34,388 bases of DNA from Ruaniaceae bacterium KH17 (GTDB taxonomy: Bacteria; Actinomycetota; Actinomycetes; Actinomycetales; Actinomycetaceae): positions 1-34,388 of the forward strand of contig FZQV01000029.1 of assembly GCA_900199505.1 (NCBI GenBank), given 5' to 3'. Below, one piece after another: positions 14,627 through 24,044 of this stretch. The notes under the pieces are model-generated. The model was given only the letters and a program-made list of their open reading frames with translations. It was not told the origin of the DNA and made no database searches. How positions within the stretch are numbered: the stretch's first letter is position 1; every line of letters begins with the position of its first letter. A program made the translations under genes and the position numbers.

Positions 14627-17600
14627 CAGAGAGTGATCCGCTTTCCTTCGTGAAGTGTTGCGATCAGCGCAGTGCGCAGTGCCGCAAGGTAATTGTCAAC
14701 ATCGGCTTCTGATTCGAGTAACCCCGAGGGGCCTGGAGCACTGATCGTCTTGATTGACACGATCTGCTTTGGCATGGGCTCGCCGCCGCTGCTTGGCTGC
14801 GACTCCACGAGCCTACCGAGGAGCGATGGATAGTCGGCCTGCTCGAAAACCGTGCCCGTTTGGAGAATGAGAGCAACCTGAGTTTCCCGGGCGAGCTTAG
14901 CCAGAATTCGATCGATGTCTCGAACCACTGAAGCTTGGACGTCAGCAGTTGCGCTCGCGTAGTAAGCACTACCTAGAATCTCAACCTTGCGTCCCTCGAT
15001 CGCTTCTGTCGCTTCACGACGCTTGGTGGCTACAACATCATCAATTTGCCCTCGCAAGGCGTCACTGGCGATCTTGAGCTGGTTCATCTTGCTACCACGG
15101 AACGCGTTCGGATCGGCAAGAAGCATCTTCACGGCATCAGCACTGCCGGGGCTCAGATAGCCGAGGTTACCCGAGTTAGTGCTAATCAACGATTGAGCTT
15201 CGTCGAAGATCTTGGCTTGTTGCCCGTTGAGGAAGGACTTAATGGGATCGATCAAGTCTTCCTTGGCCTCGCTGAGTTCGTCGGCCCGGTCAAACTCGCT
15301 GAGGTACCAGTCAATGGGCTTGTCGATGACCTGGTCGAGCAACGCAACTACGTCTGCGAGTTGGTTAACAAAGGGATATCGGTTCGCACCAACTATTCCA
15401 CTGAGTTCATTCCGCCTCTCGGCAAGCTTCTGCTTACCGAAGCCAGCCAGTTCAGTCGGATCTGCTGGTACGGCGCCCTCATCAAAGAAGTCCGTGCAGA
15501 ACTTCTTGAAGGCAACCACCTTCGCCTGATCATAGGCCTTCTGAGGAGCGACAACCGTGAACTGATGCTTGCTGGTATTGGATATGAGGCTTGCCGCCTC
15601 GGTACGAACTACGGGGTTCGAGTTAACAGAAAGCGCGACCTTTCCGTTTCCAACGAGCCAGCCGAGGACGACTTCGATCGACCCGAGATCCCAGCCGTAG
15701 GGTTTCGCCTCAAAGCGGTCTACGACCTTTTTCACGGTGACCTGTTCACCCAGCCCGGTTTGCGTGAGGATCCAGGACTCCACCTCATCTCCTGGTGTAG
15801 CGAGCATCGTCAAACTGCCAACGCTGAACAGACTCTGATCGCTCTGGATCGCCGCGGCAACCTGCTGCTCTGGGTAGACCTTTCCGGCAAGCAGGCCAAG
15901 ACCGACGTAGGTGCGGCGTACAAGCTCCTGGAACCCATCAGTCACGCGCCCAATAGCGTCCTGCGAACCCGATGTGATCTCGGCAGCGTTGATGATCAAC
16001 TGTGCTCTGCCGACAGCCTGCCGAATCCGCTCGATCAGTTCCTTCTCGCGATCGGCATTCAGTAGTTGCTTCGACTGCAGGATCGCTTGCATGGAGGGCG
16101 TCGCGCCAGAGTTTGTACGCTGTTTCGTGTACTTCTCTGTCTTCAAGAACAGTCGCAGATCTGCGATCAGCCGCTTGTCGCGACCGAGGAACACTCTCAG
16201 CTCGTCCCTGCCCATGCTCTGAGCGGCGATCTCGGCATCGTTGTAGCTGGTCTCCGGTGTAACGAAATGGATCGTGAGCTCGCGCTGGTTACCCTGCACG
16301 ATGTCGTCAAGCTTGTAACCGAAGGGGAAGTCTTGCCCGTTCTTCGCGTATTTCAGCTTGTTGACCTTGAGGATGTCTGACGAGAGGTAACGGAAGAGCT
16401 TGCCGGAGATCTCGGAGGAATCAACTTCAACAGCCTTAATCTCCTTCTCTATCTCCTGCTCCTCGTTGGTGAGGTACTCGTAGACGTTGCCGTTGCGTTG
16501 CACATACGACTGCGACTCCAACAGGTTCAGTGCCTCTTGTACCTGCTTGCCGAGCCCGTTTAGGTCGAGACCGAAGCGGTCGTACACGAGCACAGTCAGA
16601 TTGCGAGGGGTGGCCTTGAAGGTGTCAACGTACTTAACCAGGAACAGCGCCTTGAGCAGACGGTTTGCGAGAACAGTGACCTCCGAGCTGGGGTCTGGCA
16701 GGTGCTTCTCAGCCTGCAAGATCGCGCTCTGGGCTGCCGACTTTAGTGCCGCGCTAATTCCGGACAGCATTTGGTCGAACGTCGCCAGGTATCCAACTTG
16801 CTCGCCGCCGATTTGCTTGGCGACCTCCTGGACGACCCCAAGCATCGAGCGCTCTCCGACCGAGCTGTTCTTGCCCTCGAACATGTTGTGGTCAGACAGG
16901 CCCTCGATCGCTGCCTGGAACATCGGAATCTGGTAGGTCACGAAGGGATATGTGTTGATGAAGCGAGCCTCGTCGACGTAATTGCGATAGGTCTTCGCGC
17001 CGTCAACGAAGTTGAAGATTGTCGGGAAGTTGGCGGCCTCCTTTTCGTGAATCGACTTGAGCGCAGCGGCGCCTTCAACGTTCTTCTCAAGGAGTCGCTT
17101 GCTGATGACCTCTTCGACATCTTGGCTCGTGAGCTTCACCTTGGCACCGAATCGCGCTTGGATCTTGGAGAAGTCGTTGCCCTGCTGCCTCGTACGATCG
17201 CCGATGACCTTGTCCATGTCCTCCTGTGAGGTCACAAACACCCACGACTGGCCTTTGCACTTTGTGTTCAACGACTCTGCGATGGTCTGCAGGTTCAGCA
17301 TGAGCTTGACGTCGTCAGCGATGAACTGTCCGACCTCATCGACGAAGAAGTTCAGGCGGAAACCAGGCTCCTGCTTGTCGATCCACTCCTTGACAGAAGT
17401 GGCGAAGTCTTCAATCGAGACCGCGTAGGATTTCTGATACTGGGCGATGATTCCCGGGTTCGCCTCACCATTGACTTCAGCGAACGCCTTGTCGATGTTG
17501 TGACCCTCGAGGGCTGTCTGCTCGCGACCCTGAGACCAGTCGATACCCGCGTGGTTGATGAATGCTTCCTTGAAGGCTTCGTACTGGCCCCGCTTGTCCA

Positions 17601-18105
17601 GGTCTTCTTCGAAGCGGGCGACGGCGCCGTCATTACCGAAGTAGCCACGGCTCTCATCGAAAACCTTCACGAACACCTTCAGGAGTGCGTCCGTCTGGTC
17701 TTTAGCAATAAGAGTTGCCTTCTGATCGATGTTGAACAGCAAGCTCTTCGCCGGAATCGCCGCAGCCTTCTTGAGCGAAGCTACCAACATGGCGTCGTCG
17801 GTCTTCCCAACGAAGCTCTCGCTGACTCGCTCGCGCGAGAAGGCCTGACCTTCCACATCGCCAAGCAAGTGCGCGAGCATCTTCAGCAAGTGTGATTTAC
17901 CAGAGCCGAAGAAGCCGGATATCCACACGCCGTTCGCGTTCGTGTAGTTGGTGTACTCCTCAAGCAGTGGCGCGACACCTTTCGCGGCGTCGTTCGTGAA
18001 GACGTACTCTTCGACTTCAATGCCAAGGTGATCGACGTCGTCGGCCTTGACAACACCTTCGATCGAGCGGGTGACGTCTTTGAGAAAGACCTCGTTGAGT
18101 TTCAT
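14626..18105 (-). CDS. brxC: BREX P-loop ATPase BrxC
   Basis: The 1,159-residue BrxC (DUF499-type) starts at the ATG at 18105, 4 bases after the brxB stop, with AGGAAG nine bases upstream; an earlier ATG at 18156 lies inside brxB and is rejected. The N-terminus reads MKLNEVFLKDVTRSIEGVVK, typical of the family. Walker A is FGSGKSH with K70 and S71. A motif FFVDEVGQF further on fits Walker B. BrxC is a large AAA+-like ATPase of the BREX core, thought to organise the complex with BrxB, PglX and PglZ. Its stop overlaps the pglX start. The length is usual and I see no damage. Confidence 0.93.
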   Translation of the reverse strand: MKLNEVFLKDVTRSIEGVVKADDVDHLGIEVEEYVFTNDAAKGVAPLLEEYTNYTNANGVWISGFFGSGKSHLLKMLAHLLGDVEGQAFSRERVSESFVGKTDDAMLVASLKKAAAIPAKSLLFNIDQKATLIAKDQTDALLKVFVKVFDESRGYFGNDGAVARFEEDLDKRGQYEAFKEAFINHAGIDWSQGREQTALEGHNIDKAFAEVNGEANPGIIAQYQKSYAVSIEDFATSVKEWIDKQEPGFRLNFFVDEVGQFIADDVKLMLNLQTIAESLNTKCKGQSWVFVTSQEDMDKVIGDRTRQQGNDFSKIQARFGAKVKLTSQDVEEVISKRLLEKNVEGAAALKSIHEKEAANFPTIFNFVDGAKTYRNYVDEARFINTYPFVTYQIPMFQAAIEGLSDHNMFEGKNSSVGERSMLGVVQEVAKQIGGEQVGYLATFDQMLSGISAALKSAAQSAILQAEKHLPDPSSEVTVLANRLLKALFLVKYVDTFKATPRNLTVLVYDRFGLDLNGLGKQVQEALNLLESQSYVQRNGNVYEYLTNEEQEIEKEIKAVEVDSSEISGKLFRYLSSDILKVNKLKYAKNGQDFPFGYKLDDIVQGNQRELTIHFVTPETSYNDAEIAAQSMGRDELRVFLGRDKRLIADLRLFLKTEKYTKQRTNSGATPSMQAILQSKQLLNADREKELIERIRQAVGRAQLIINAAEITSGSQDAIGRVTDGFQELVRRTYVGLGLLAGKVYPEQQVAAAIQSDQSLFSVGSLTMLATPGDEVESWILTQTGLGEQVTVKKVVDRFEAKPYGWDLGSIEVVLGWLVGNGKVALSVNSNPVVRTEAASLISNTSKHQFTVVAPQKAYDQAKVVAFKKFCTDFFDEGAVPADPTELAGFGKQKLAERRNELSGIVGANRYPFVNQLADVVALLDQVIDKPIDWYLSEFDRADELSEAKEDLIDPIKSFLNGQQAKIFDEAQSLISTNSGNLGYLSPGSADAVKMLLADPNAFRGSKMNQLKIASDALRGQIDDVVATKRREATEAIEGRKVEILGSAYYASATADVQASVVRDIDRILAKLARETQVALILQTGTVFEQADYPSLLGRLVESQPSSGGEPMPKQIVSIKTISAPGPSGLLESEADVDNYLAALRTALIATLHEGKRITL

Positions 18106-18109
18106 TGGG

Positions 18110-18718
18110 TCATGCTTCCTGGTCGAGGATCCGCTTCGCGCGGTAGAAGGAGTCATCTTTGAGCTGGCCGAACAGCACCAGTGCCGATCCTTGGGTGGCC
18201 GACACTTCGTAACGGCCCGGGAAGAACATCAGCATCGGCTTGTCGGCCACCACGGTTTGCAGGTTGTTGAGAACTGTGTGCGAGCGCACAAAGGGGAAGA
18301 CTTCGCCGATCCCGGTGAGGAACAGGATCTGGAACTCCTCGCCCGCGATCTGCTCCTTGATCGCCGGAGCGAGGTGCATCTGCGGGTCAAGCATGTTCTG
18401 AAGCATCTTGAGGAAGTCTGGTTTGTCCATCGTCGGCTCGGCGGCCAGGACCCGGTCCCAGACGTTGCGTTGCTTCAGCAGGTCGACGCATAGGTCGTAG
18501 AGATTGATCTCGAAGACCTTGATTCCACGCTCGGTGTCAAGCTTTGTCTTGATGCGCTTCTTCGCTCTGGCTACTTCGAGCGCCCAAGCCGGGTCGTAGT
18601 CGTAGATGAAGTGCGCGACCTCGTTGCCGAGCCCTTCCATCTTGAGAAAGCGCTCGCTGCTAAGTACCCGGAACAGGTGCTCCTCTTGCTGAGCCAGAGT
18701 TGGTTTGGGCTCCATCAT
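18110..18718 (-). CDS. brxB: BREX protein BrxB (DUF1788)
   Basis: This 202-residue protein matches BrxB (DUF1788). Helpful stretches are FEINLYDL in the middle, ILFLTGIGEVFPFVRSHTVL in the C-terminal half, and LMFFPGRY followed by a LFGQLKDD-type ending. BrxB is a small core component of type 1 BREX that binds other BREX proteins; its exact action is not known. The ATG at 18718 overlaps the brxA stop in TGATG, and GGGAGA lies seven bases upstream, so translational coupling is likely. brxC starts 4 bases after its stop. Confidence 0.92.
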   Translation of the reverse strand: MMEPKPTLAQQEEHLFRVLSSERFLKMEGLGNEVAHFIYDYDPAWALEVARAKKRIKTKLDTERGIKVFEINLYDLCVDLLKQRNVWDRVLAAEPTMDKPDFLKMLQNMLDPQMHLAPAIKEQIAGEEFQILFLTGIGEVFPFVRSHTVLNNLQTVVADKPMLMFFPGRYEVSATQGSALVLFGQLKDDSFYRAKRILDQEA

Positions 18719-19377
18719 CAGTGGGTCTCCCTAGTCGGGAAGAAACGGATGTCACTCGGGTTCTGCGAAGAGAGAAGCTCCCCCACCCGGGCTGTGACAA
18801 GTGTGGGCTCTATACCGCCGTGATCATTGACCAGGCCCGCTTCAACCATCATTCTAAATAGCACCTGTCGGAGCTTCTTGTAGGACTGATCGCTAACCGC
18901 ACCGAGCTCATCGTGCCAGAGAGCTTTGGCGCGATAGAACGAGTCATAGTCGTCATAGGAGACTGTGCCAGCCAACGTCAAGAATCGCTCACGCAGGACT
19001 TCCTCGGCGAACTCACCTACAAGCTTGTAGAACCGGCATGCCGCAGCCCACATGAGGTGACTACGCTCCGAGGCCGTGAGTTCCTCCAGGATCCCGAGCT
19101 CAGTGTCCGAGAGTGCTGACAATCGTTCAATAGTCGCGCGTACCCGGCGCACGCTAGTGCTGCGAGTGCGTGCCTGGAGGAGATTCTCGCTCACCGCAAG
19201 GTCCCGGACCTTTGCCCAGTCATGTTGCTCGTTGAAGATCGGCGCCAGCACCGCCGCCTCGCGAGCGAGGAGTCCCCCTGTTGTGAACGACAGCACGTAG
19301 CGCTTATCTACATTTCCAGGCACATATCCCCCTCCAGCTTCCAACCAGTAGATCAGACTACGACTCGACACTGACAT
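18718..19377 (-). CDS. brxA: BREX protein BrxA (DUF1819)
   Basis: This 219-residue protein is BrxA (DUF1819). The typical N-terminal LSFTTGGLL stretch followed by EAAVLAPIF is present, as is the ERFL-x-YDDYDSFY region in the second half. BrxA is a small helical DNA-binding protein of type 1 BREX. It is the first gene of the operon. The ATG at 19377 has no strong ribosome site, and a 24-bp inverted repeat lies immediately upstream, which may affect transcription or translation. The BREX promoter should lie between here and the divergent helicase gene; I could not pick a convincing -35/-10 pair. Confidence 0.9.
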   Translation of the reverse strand: MSVSSRSLIYWLEAGGGYVPGNVDKRYVLSFTTGGLLAREAAVLAPIFNEQHDWAKVRDLAVSENLLQARTRSTSVRRVRATIERLSALSDTELGILEELTASERSHLMWAAACRFYKLVGEFAEEVLRERFLTLAGTVSYDDYDSFYRAKALWHDELGAVSDQSYKKLRQVLFRMMVEAGLVNDHGGIEPTLVTARVGELLSSQNPSDIRFFPTRETH

Positions 19378-19380
19378 CGC

Positions 19381-19404
19381 GTCCCAAACACACGGTATTG
19401 GGAC
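19381..19404. promoter_or_regulatory. inverted repeat upstream of brxA, possible operator
   Basis: GTCCCAA and TTGGGAC flank a 10-base centre, just 3 bases before the brxA start codon. A protein bound here, or the matching mRNA hairpin, could control the first BREX gene. No known regulator motif is recognised. Confidence 0.42.
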
Positions 19405-19653
19405 CGTCTAACTACCACTTTGAATGATAACCGGGTCACGCCGGGCGAGTTGGGACGTTCAGAACGAGGAGAGGGGCACGCTGTCTCGGAGCGCGACAGT
19501 TGTGCGACTTGCGATAGTGGCTACCGGCGTGAGGAAGCGCCTTTCCCGGGAAGCCTCTGTGGCCCCAGCCGCCACTGTCATCGCTCGCGAGTTGCATCCC
19601 GAGATGACGCCACGCGGCTTCGTCTAACTCACGGATTGGAGCGCCCTTCCCTC

Positions 19654-19691
19654 GACACGAGACACGATCGTGAGATGAACCTGCTCGTGTC
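19654..19691. promoter_or_regulatory. nested palindromes in the brxA/helicase intergenic region
   Basis: GACACGAG (19654-19661) and CTCGTGTC (19684-19691) form a perfect inverted repeat enclosing the 10-bp palindrome CACGATCGTG (19663-19672). They lie 73 bases before the helicase start. The 386-base gap between the divergent genes holds this, the repeat at 19381 and no convincing small gene. Confidence 0.35.
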
Positions 19692-19763
19692 AGTGCGAGG
19701 GGAGAAGATGAGGAGTCGGATTGGTTCGGACACCAGTCGCAACGTCAACAAAGGAGTATCGCG

Positions 19764-22616
19764 GTGGCCTCATGGGAGGACAGGGTCGTCACTGAGGCCG
19801 ACAGGATCCTCAGCCAGAGCAGCCCTTCTATCCAAGAGATGAAGTTGACACTCGCGGAGCGCGGACTTCGCCTTGACGAAGGGCGTCTTTGGGAGATCCT
19901 CACGAGCCGAGGCGTTGCCGAGGTCGTTGGAGAAAGGTATGTGCGCCGCGGCACCGTTGAGGAGAAGCCTACCGGTGGCTACGCCGGGGGTCATATCGCC
20001 ACCGCCGACAACTCGGGCGTTGCAGATGAGTCTTCGGAGTTGGCTGAACGAGAGCCGAGTCAGATCGTCGCCCACGAACTGCGACAGCTCCGGCGCAACC
20101 TTGACATCGATCCCCTTCCTGGAGAGCACACTGTTGAGGAAGTCTCAGCGAGATGGCGAGAGCGAGCGGGAGAGCTCGCGCGCGCCGTCGACGAAGAGTT
20201 GCGCACGTCCTCGAGCAAAGTCGCGCTACACGACGTACCGATCACAGATGGCCGACCCGTCGCAGCGACAAAGACCCGAGTCCTTTGGCAGTTCGATGTC
20301 CAAGGAGAGCTCCCCGGAGGTGAAGGATCTGCCGTCACGTTCATCCCCGAGTCGGGAACCCATGCGAAAGCGACATACGAGGCAGAAATTGTCTCAGTGT
20401 TCGGGAACGACGTAACGATCGCACTCCCTCACGAGTGCGTCAACACAACCTCAGGGAAGCTTCGCTGCGATCTCACCTGGCTACTCATCAAGCAGAAGCA
20501 GAGACTCTTGGCGACAGCTAGCGGTGCACCTGGCTTCTCAGGCAACTCCGCGCTCAAGCTCACCGAACCATGTACGCGAAGCTTCAGTAGCTCACCACTC
20601 TTCAGCTCGGTAGAACCGGAGTCCTTTCTTTCACCCTTACCTCGACATGAGCTCAACGAGCAGCAAGCAAACGCCGTTGAGATGGCGCGAAAGCCCCAAC
20701 TCACTTGGCTCTGGGGACCGCCCGGCACCGGCAAGACCACCACAGTGGCCGCGATCGTTGATGCACTCGCTGTTCACGATGGCAAGCGTGTCCTCGTTGT
20801 GGCACCGACGAATGTTGCCGTCGACGTCGCACTGAAATCATCACTCGATCGCATCGGACTGCAGGAGCCAGGGTTCGTCGTTCGAGTTGGAGCAGCCGTC
20901 GACGCTGACCTCATCAACCGAACAAAGGGACGCGTCCTCGTGGATGAGGTGGCAGCTGATCGTGGCTCGGATGTCGCCGCCCGACGCGTTAAGACCGGCG
21001 CGACGATTGCCGAACTCAGGCGAGAGCTCTCCGAGCTGCAGCGTGGTCGGTCCATGAACATGGCCGAGCGATTCAAGCTTGAGACCAAGCTCGTCGATCA
21101 GAGGGATCTCGCGAGCGGACTCGACGAGTTAATGGTGGATCTGCGACGGCAGGTCTGCCGAGACGCCCGCGTTGTCTTCGCGACCACCTCGCAGGTCCTA
21201 CTACGCTCCCTGGAAGGCTTGCCGTTCGACGTCGTCATTATCGACGAAGGGAGCATGGTTCCAACAACCATGGCCGCCCTTGTTGCGGGGTCCTCCAATG
21301 GGCACGTCATCGTGACAGGAGATTTCCGCCAGCTCCCACCCGTTGCAACTGGCGACGCAGCGCCCGTGCTGCACTGGCTCAGGAGAAGCCCGTTCGAGTC
21401 TTGCCAAATCGACCTGAGTGTTCAAACAGCGAGCACGGTTCCTGGTCTAGCCGTCCTTGTGGAGCAACACCGCATGCACGAGAAGATCTCGGACGCTGTC
21501 TCGGCCTCCTTCTATCCAGAGAGCCCACTTCGGACCTCGGAGTGGATTCTTGATCGGCATCTGGAAGACGTGCCGCTCGGATGGTCAGATGATCCACTCA
21601 TCCTGATCGACACCTCGCGTCTCAACACACGAGTCTCGCGGCGGCACGGGCAGTCTTCCCGACTGAATGTGGCCCACGCGCAGATCGCGGCCGGAATCAA
21701 CGACCTCCTCGGAAGGGATCACTTCGAACTAGGCTTCATTAGCCCCTTCGCACCTCAAGCGAAGCTCCTCGGCTCGTTTGCCAGCGACAGCGTTCGGGCG
21801 AGCACGGTCCACCGCTACCAAGGGTCGGAGTCGGATATCGTCATCTTCGATGCGGTTGACGCAACTCAGTACTCCGGGCGATTGCACCCATGGTTTGCGG
21901 AGGGCGAGCTCGGGTCTGAGGGCGCACGACTCGTCAATGTTGCTGCCAGCCGTGCACGCGAGCAACTCGTGCTATTGGCCGACATGTCCCGTATCCACCA
22001 GGGCCGAGAGAACTCCGGCGCGGTTGCCCGCTTTCTACGGCAAATGAAGGCTCAGGCTACCGACCTTCCGTGGCAGGCGGCGATCCGTGGGACTGTGACC
22101 AGAACCTGCTCGGATCCAGTGCCGGTTATTGCTGACGCTCTCAACGCTTCTGAGTCCGCCGAGATGTTCTTCCCAGACGCTTCGCCGGAAGCCGTTCGAC
22201 GCCTCCTCGCACTAATAGACAGGGGCCGACTCGATGACGTCACTGTTTGGGTCTCTCCAGACGAAACCGGCGCCGTCGTAGCGAGCATGTTTGACAAGGC
22301 TGGTGCGCTACCTCGGGCACTCAAGCCACTTCGCGAGTCGCTTGTGGTTACGGACGATACCGTGATCACCGCAAGTGGCGCGCTGCTCTGCGAGGCGCCC
22401 AGCGGAGTACTCATGACCAAGCACCGCGAACTCGCGGAATCTGTTAGACGGGTAGTTCGCCGGCGCGATAGTGGGCAAGCACCCGGCTCTGGGAAGCACG
22501 GTGAATCATGCGGACGCTGCGGCAGGCCGCTCGTCCGGACCGAATCAACTCGTTTCGGAGTCGGCTATGAGTGCATCAAGTGCGAGTCTCCGCGCGGGAC
22601 ACGACGACGTGCCTGA
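19764..22616 (+). CDS. SF1 (Dna2/NAM7-type) helicase with degenerate nuclease-like tail and zinc ribbon
   Basis: This 950-residue protein starts at the GTG at 19764 with AAGGAG eight bases upstream. Residues 1-65 look like a winged-helix domain. The helicase core has Walker A GPPGTGKTTT (K324), Walker B IIDEGS (D494-E495), GDFRQLPPV, VEQHRMH, STVHRYQGSE and VAASRAREQL, the order seen in AAA_11/AAA_12 superfamily 1 helicases. Residues ~800-900 (VVTDDTVITASGALL, then a lone TKHRELA) resemble a phospholipase-D-type nuclease domain that lacks a complete HxK motif. The C-terminus has C916-x2-C919 and C937-x2-C940, a zinc ribbon. It is divergent from brxA, so a linked but separately expressed defence helicase is likely. 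The layout recalls single-gene helicase-PLD systems such as type II Mokosh, but that is a guess. Confidence 0.82.
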   Translation: MASWEDRVVTEADRILSQSSPSIQEMKLTLAERGLRLDEGRLWEILTSRGVAEVVGERYVRRGTVEEKPTGGYAGGHIATADNSGVADESSELAEREPSQIVAHELRQLRRNLDIDPLPGEHTVEEVSARWRERAGELARAVDEELRTSSSKVALHDVPITDGRPVAATKTRVLWQFDVQGELPGGEGSAVTFIPESGTHAKATYEAEIVSVFGNDVTIALPHECVNTTSGKLRCDLTWLLIKQKQRLLATASGAPGFSGNSALKLTEPCTRSFSSSPLFSSVEPESFLSPLPRHELNEQQANAVEMARKPQLTWLWGPPGTGKTTTVAAIVDALAVHDGKRVLVVAPTNVAVDVALKSSLDRIGLQEPGFVVRVGAAVDADLINRTKGRVLVDEVAADRGSDVAARRVKTGATIAELRRELSELQRGRSMNMAERFKLETKLVDQRDLASGLDELMVDLRRQVCRDARVVFATTSQVLLRSLEGLPFDVVIIDEGSMVPTTMAALVAGSSNGHVIVTGDFRQLPPVATGDAAPVLHWLRRSPFESCQIDLSVQTASTVPGLAVLVEQHRMHEKISDAVSASFYPESPLRTSEWILDRHLEDVPLGWSDDPLILIDTSRLNTRVSRRHGQSSRLNVAHAQIAAGINDLLGRDHFELGFISPFAPQAKLLGSFASDSVRASTVHRYQGSESDIVIFDAVDATQYSGRLHPWFAEGELGSEGARLVNVAASRAREQLVLLADMSRIHQGRENSGAVARFLRQMKAQATDLPWQAAIRGTVTRTCSDPVPVIADALNASESAEMFFPDASPEAVRRLLALIDRGRLDDVTVWVSPDETGAVVASMFDKAGALPRALKPLRESLVVTDDTVITASGALLCEAPSGVLMTKHRELAESVRRVVRRRDSGQAPGSGKHGESCGRCGRPLVRTESTRFGVGYECIKCESPRGTRRRA

Positions 22617-22641
22617 CACCTGAAATCTAGTTCGCCGTTCC

Positions 22642-22836
22642 TCATTCCTCCGCGGGCAGACCCGCTACCTCGAGCGCAGCGTCGACGTGGAGTGCTGTTG
22701 TGGGGAACACCGGGACCGGCGAGTCTTCCTGGCGGATCAGTAGCTCGATCTCGGTGCAGCCAAGAATGATGCCCTCGGCACCCGCGTCCACGAGTCGGCC
22801 GATCACCTCGCCACGTTTCGACTCGGCCTTCGGCCT
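22642..22836 (-). pseudogene. aspartate/glutamate racemase, C-terminal fragment
   Basis: The minus strand reads RLVDAGAEGIILGCTEIELL and continues to PVFPTTALHVDAALEVAG before a stop at 22642. The GCTEI motif holds the second catalytic cysteine of the Asp/Glu racemase family, which interconverts D and L amino acids without a cofactor. The first ~165 residues are missing; an upstream stop closes the frame near 22845. Other fragments of racemase genes on the same strand lie at 27310-27482 and 28360-28485. Confidence 0.78.
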
Positions 22837-22926
22837 CGCTCAACGAACGGAAATGGCGAGGGTGCGGGATCGCCGTCGGGCAGAGTTCGTATCGTTCGGG
22901 GACCTCTCCAAGGTCCCGATAGTCGG

Positions 22927-23610
22927 CTAACCCGCGATTCGGGCCTCAGCCGAGGCCATCCCGAGCCACGTGTGCCGGTTCGCCCACCAGCACCAGCCAA
23001 CCTTTGGTGCACCCTTCCGCTCAGCGCCATCACGGCCGGTGCCACCGGAGATCCACAGCGCGGGTGTTCGTGAGTCGTAATCCCCGTTGGGCTTCCGTAG
23101 CCGGGACCCCATCGTCATGAAGCAGGCTCCCGCCTCAATCACACCCGGCGACTGAAGCGCCCAGTGGATCCCTTCAGCAAGGGTCAATGGAGACCGCCCC
23201 GCGCCGCGAATTGCCACTGCGGCCTCCTCTGGCGACCAGTTGCGCATGTCATCGCCCCGCTGAATGCCGCTGACCACGTAGGCATCAGCATCCGGCAACG
23301 GCGCCTCGACCGTGGGGGTGAACTGATCGACGTCGGTCATGTCCGTCACGATGAACCCACCCCGGCGCTCCCCCGCCTTCCCCGCGCGACCGGGTGCGGG
23401 CAGACTCATGAGGGGCGCAAGCACAGATGCTGGTGCGACCCGTTCATGAAGCACGAGCAATGAGCCAGCCGGCGCAGTGAGCGCGAGCCGGGCGCCGTGG
23501 GCACGAAGTGCGTCTTCACGATCGGGCGCGATGAGACCGAGAGACACGAGCCGTTCCACCTGGCCTTCCAGAGAGGGCAACGTGGCTGGCGAGACAACAG
23601 GTTCGGGCAA
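22927..23610 (-). CDS. DUF5701 family protein
   Basis: This 227-residue protein contains the conserved run of the actinobacterial DUF5701 family: GGFIVTDMTDVDQFTP, then YVVSGIQRGDDMRNWSPEEA, PLTLAEGIHWALQSPGV, then FMTMGSR, TPALWISGGTGRDG and KVGWCWWANRHTWLGMASAE. The function of the family is unknown. The start chosen is TTG at 23610, since AGGAGG lies four bases upstream. The longer frame to 23718 would run into a 75-bp repeat and is not supported. No membrane segment is present. It stands alone between racemase and peptidase fragments and does not look damaged. Confidence 0.8.
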   Translation of the reverse strand: MPEPVVSPATLPSLEGQVERLVSLGLIAPDREDALRAHGARLALTAPAGSLLVLHERVAPASVLAPLMSLPAPGRAGKAGERRGGFIVTDMTDVDQFTPTVEAPLPDADAYVVSGIQRGDDMRNWSPEEAAVAIRGAGRSPLTLAEGIHWALQSPGVIEAGACFMTMGSRLRKPNGDYDSRTPALWISGGTGRDGAERKGAPKVGWCWWANRHTWLGMASAEARIAG

Positions 23611-23680
23611 GAATCCTCCTGTGATTGGTCCGTGCGAGATGCAACGCCCACCGGCTCGCTGGTATTCCTGGCCCGGGAGA

Positions 23681-23755
23681 CAGTTATCCACAGGTTTGAA
23701 AATGCGCGTTGCCTGCACAGCGCCACGTGCCGTTCACTAGGCAGACGAGCACGCA
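23681..23755 (+). repeat. 75-bp direct repeat, left copy
   Basis: The sequence beginning CAGTTATCCACAGGT and ending GAGCACGCA recurs at 27484-27558 with one mismatch. It includes TTATCCACA (23684-23692), the DnaA-box consensus. The two copies bracket 3.7 kb of mixed gene fragments, so they may mark a duplication or recombination boundary. Confidence 0.85.
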
Positions 23756-24005
23756 CTATGGGCTCGACTTCGGAGCCGCCGACGGCACCCCGATTCTCGC
23801 CGTTGCCGATGGTGTCGTCACTGTTGCTGAGTTCTCTGGCAGTTATGGCGGGCTCATCGTTATCGAACATCAGCTCGGTGCCGAGATCGTCGCGACTGCA
23901 TACGCGCACATGTGGCAGCACGGCATCCACGTGATCGCAGGCGAACGCGTGATCGCAGGTCAACACATCGGTGACGTTGGGTCGTCAGGGAAGTCGACTG
24001 GCTGA
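23709..24005 (+). pseudogene. M23 (LytM) peptidase fragment
   Basis: The frame reads THYGLDFGAADGTPILAVAD, then GGLIVIEHQLG, AYAHMWQHG and IGDVGSSGKSTG before a stop. This is the core of an M23 zinc endopeptidase that cleaves peptidoglycan cross-links. The first metal ligand (H of THYGLDF) is present, but the essential C-terminal H-L-H motif, which should follow STG, is gone, and no signal peptide or full N-terminus precedes it. The 5' end runs out of the 75-bp repeat. Neighbouring conjugation-type fragments suggest it came from an integrative conjugative element, where such peptidases assist DNA transfer. Confidence 0.72.
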
Positions 24006-24044
24006 TCAACCTCGGCGGGCAGCTGTAATTCTCCTAACGAGGAA

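Noticed and set aside
19420-19842. A 140-codon frame upstream of the helicase
   Set aside because: Composition and content look random, there is no ribosome site or recognisable family, and it overlaps the helicase start.
22652-22665. GCGGG-CAGA-CCCGC hairpin as a helicase terminator
   Set aside because: It lies inside the coding remnant of the racemase fragment and has no T-tract.
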